Shown here piece after piece: positions 62,435 through 64,000 of a DNA stretch of 64,000 bases; within the stretch, counting starts at the first letter, position 1, and each line of letters starts with the position of its first letter. The stretch is from Lachnospiraceae bacterium (GTDB lineage: Bacteria > Bacillota > Clostridia > Lachnospirales > Lachnospiraceae), in the NCBI GenBank assembly GCA_016291655.1, contig JAEEYF010000040.1:32045-96044 (forward strand). The letters run 5' to 3'. The position numbers were made by a program, and so were the translations under genes. The notes under the pieces were generated by a model. That model did no database searches. It saw only the letters and a list, made by a program, of their open reading frames with translations, and had not been told where the DNA came from.

Positions 62435-62562
62435 GGGGAAGAAATCCGAGGGCGCGCGAGGCGAGGCAACGCGGTGGCGGGGGTGGTGGCGGTGGCACGG
62501 AGGTCCTGCGTGGGGCGAGGGGCGGCACTACGATATCGACATGGCTGTTACGGTGCCTTTTA
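62435..62562. other. GC-rich spacer after comEC
   Basis: 128 bases, strongly G-rich (GGTGGCGGGGGTGGTGGCGG at about 62471), unlike the surroundings. No gene, and no clear terminator for comEC is seen before the repeat array. Confidence 0.4.
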
Positions 62563-63117
62563 TGACCAAAACCCGCAAAATTTCATTTCAAGTCAAAGGT
62601 TTCTATGACGATCGCGGCGAGCGGGGCGACGTTTTGTGACTTAAACACGCAAAACCTCATTTCAAGTCAAAGGTTTCTATGACGATCGCGGCGAGCGGAA
62701 CGTAATCTTTTGACTTGAACGCACAAATCTTCATTTCAAGTCAAAGAATTCCGCGGCAATCGAGGCGAGCGCGACGTAACCTTTTGACTTGAACGCGCAA
62801 AACTCTGTTTCAAGTCAAAGAAATCCGCGGCAATCGAGGCTGGCGCGACGTAACCTTTTGACTTGAACGCGCAAAACTCCGTTTCAAGTCAAAGAAATCC
62901 GCGGCAATCGAGACGAGCGCGACGTAACCTTTTGACTTGAACGCGCAAAACTCCGTTTCAAGTCAAAGAATTCTTCGACGATCGCGGCGAGCGGATCAAA
63001 ACTGTATGACTTAAACGCGGAATTTGACCATTTAGACCATAATTCTTCCGAATACGCAGCGAGGACGGGGAGAAAAACTTTGACTTAAATGCAGTGAGCG
63101 ACCGTTTGAACCATAAA
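62563..63117. repeat. Tandem array of eight 74-bp hairpin units
   Basis: Units begin (TGAC) at 62563, 62637, 62711, 62785, 62859, 62933, 63007 and 63081: a period of exactly 74 bp seven times. In units 2-6 a TTGACTTGAA- or TTAAA-type arm pairs with TTTCAAGTCAAAG about 15 bases later, then a linker with CGATCGCGGCGAGCGG or CGCGGCAATCGAGGCGAGCG follows. In units 7 and 8 the right arm becomes TTTAGACCAT or TTTGAACCAT. Spacers are conserved, so this is not CRISPR. No coding sequence is supported; together with the G-rich spacer and the microsatellite it fills 62.4-63.3 kb. Confidence 0.93.
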
Positions 63118-63170
63118 AGTGCCTGTGAGCATCTACCGGGCGCAAAAAATAAGAGAGCAGAGAGTACAAG

Positions 63171-63238
63171 AAAACAAAGAAAACAAAGAAAACAAAGAAA
63201 ACAAAGAAAGCAAAGAAAGCAAAGAAAGCAAAACAAAG
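63171..63238 (+). repeat. 9-bp microsatellite (AAAACAAAG/AAAGCAAAG)
   Basis: Four AAAACAAAG units (63171-63206) then about three AAAGCAAAG units, ending near 63238, 55 bases before the next ATG. Purine-rich on the plus strand. A length-variable leader is possible. Confidence 0.85.
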
Positions 63239-63293
63239 AAATTGCAACAACGAAAGTGCAACAACGAACACAAAGCAGAGAGGAGATTTAATC

Positions 63294-64000
63294 ATGAAAC
63301 AGATTATCAGACTGATGAAAGCAAGAGCTGTGCTTCTTAAGCGTGCGATCAAGGCAGCGGAGAACGACGCCAAAAAGAAGGATTTCCCGGAGGGACACCT
63401 GCGGATCTCACGGAGCGCGGGATATCCACGTTATTATCATGTGACCGATCCCGGGCAACCAATCGGAAAATACATACCCCAAAAAGAAGGGGCATTCGTA
63501 AAGAAACTTGCCGAAAAGGACTATATCGAAACATTCCTTGCTTATGCGAAAAAGGAATTGAGCGAGCTTGAAAGATTGATAACAAGTCTTTCGAAAAAGA
63601 ATGCAGACAAAGCTTTTGAAAAATTGTCGGTCGACAGGCGAGGTTTTCTGAGACCATACATTATTCCCGATACGATGTATGCAGAAGAGTGGATCCGCGC
63701 GGAATACAGGACTAATCAATTCATGCCGGAAAGAAAGATCTATGATACAAAGAAGGGGGATAAGGTAAGGTCCAAGTCCGAGGCGATCCTTGCGGATATG
63801 TTCTATGATCTGGGGATTCCGTACAGATATGAGGCAGAACTTAAGCTAAAAAACGGAGCCGTACGATATCCTGATTTTACACTTCTCAATATTGGGACGA
63901 GAGAAGAGATATACTTCGAGCATTTCGGGTTGCTGGATGATGAGGAATACAGGGCGGGCTGCCTCAAGAAAATGGATGAGTACAGGGAAAACGGGATCTA
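63294..64000 (+). CDS. PD-(D/E)XK nuclease-like protein (3' partial)
   Basis: The start ATG 63294 has AGAGGAG upstream; the frame is open to the window end (at least 235 residues). The N-terminal half is helical (MKQIIRLMKARAVLLKRAIK; ISRSAGYPRYYHVTDPG; FVKKLAEKDYIETFLAYAKK). The C-terminal part has VRSKSEAILADMFYDLGIPY, then VRYPDFTLLNIGTREEIYFE and HFGLLDDEEYRAG. The order E...PD...ExH suggests a PD-(D/E)XK-like fold with His-Phe-Gly after the Glu. Proteins of this type are common in Lachnospiraceae, of unknown role. It stands alone behind the 74-bp array. Confidence 0.7.
   Translation, partial: MKQIIRLMKARAVLLKRAIKAAENDAKKKDFPEGHLRISRSAGYPRYYHVTDPGQPIGKYIPQKEGAFVKKLAEKDYIETFLAYAKKELSELERLITSLSKKNADKAFEKLSVDRRGFLRPYIIPDTMYAEEWIRAEYRTNQFMPERKIYDTKKGDKVRSKSEAILADMFYDLGIPYRYEAELKLKNGAVRYPDFTLLNIGTREEIYFEHFGLLDDEEYRAGCLKKMDEYRENGI

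Noticed and set aside
62563..63117. CRISPR array
   Set aside because: Same reason: linker sequences are conserved between units and the repeat is 74 bp throughout.
63119..63340. Open frame encoding KENKENKESKES repeats
   Set aside because: Arises from the 9-bp microsatellite; it starts in the array and overlaps the better-supported gene at 63294 in another frame.

Overview
The window looks like chromosomal DNA of an anaerobic Gram-positive Clostridia member, most likely Lachnospiraceae (Butyrivibrio or Roseburia type). Evidence: strong SD sites, many TTGNNN-N17-TATAAT promoters, a Rex regulator, a sensory [FeFe]-hydrogenase-like protein, a cell-wall sorting signal, a lipoprotein GH10 xylanase and many gene families typical of gut or rumen fibre degraders. 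Species cannot be fixed from this sequence.

Layout: (1) 1-2.8 kb, surface proteins: the 3' end of a wall-anchored protein with three related modules, then a GH10 xylanase lipoprotein. (2) 2.9-10.3 kb: ABC-F ATPase, glyA (-), an MgtC-like membrane protein, pyrE overlapped by a heparinase II/III-like gene and an esterase gene. (3) 10.4-17.8 kb: an arylsulfotransferase-like protein without recognisable catalytic histidines, topB, a left-handed beta-helix protein, an S1-domain protein and an unrecognised 598-residue protein. (4) 17.8-25.1 kb: a packed rex-nnr-alr-small ORF-Rsm22 run, where Rsm22 is reshaped by 34-bp repeats and followed by a stray copy of its own tail, then a papain-family lipoprotein. 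(5) 25.2-26.1 kb: an 85-bp tandem array, an integrase remnant and tRNA-Gly(GCC), the scar of an integrated element. (6) 26.2-43.9 kb: ilvB, queA, two CNNM/CorC-type proteins, a hydrogenase-like/chemoreceptor fusion (-), metF with a split metH, a truncated MocR regulator, repeats, a gluconate 5-dehydrogenase-like SDR (-), YqeG phosphatase, M24 peptidase and glnS. (7) 44-49.5 kb: a two-subunit ABC exporter with one subunit split into two genes, a PilZ protein (-) and argF. (8) 49.5-57.4 kb: a small membrane protein, coaX, dus, asd, a hybrid histidine kinase lacking its phospho-acceptor His, hisS (-), rpsT (-) and an acyltransferase (-). (9) 57.5-62.4 kb: comEA, response regulator, histidine kinase and comEC in one run. 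(10) 62.4-64 kb: a strict 74-bp hairpin array, a 9-bp microsatellite and the start of a PD-(D/E)XK-like protein.

Most genes are housekeeping: one-carbon and methionine metabolism (glyA, metF, split metH, asd), redox sensing and NAD(P)HX repair (rex, nnr), translation (glnS, hisS, rpsT, queA, dus, Rsm22) and DNA uptake. The most unusual content is repetitive. Two repeat families recur: 34-bp units with an AACCCCG/CGGGGTT core (22.3, 22.6, 39.3 and 43.9 kb) and 74-85-bp hairpin units (25.3, 39.1-39.3 and 62.6-63.1 kb). Several of these sit at broken or altered gene ends (Rsm22, integrase, MocR).
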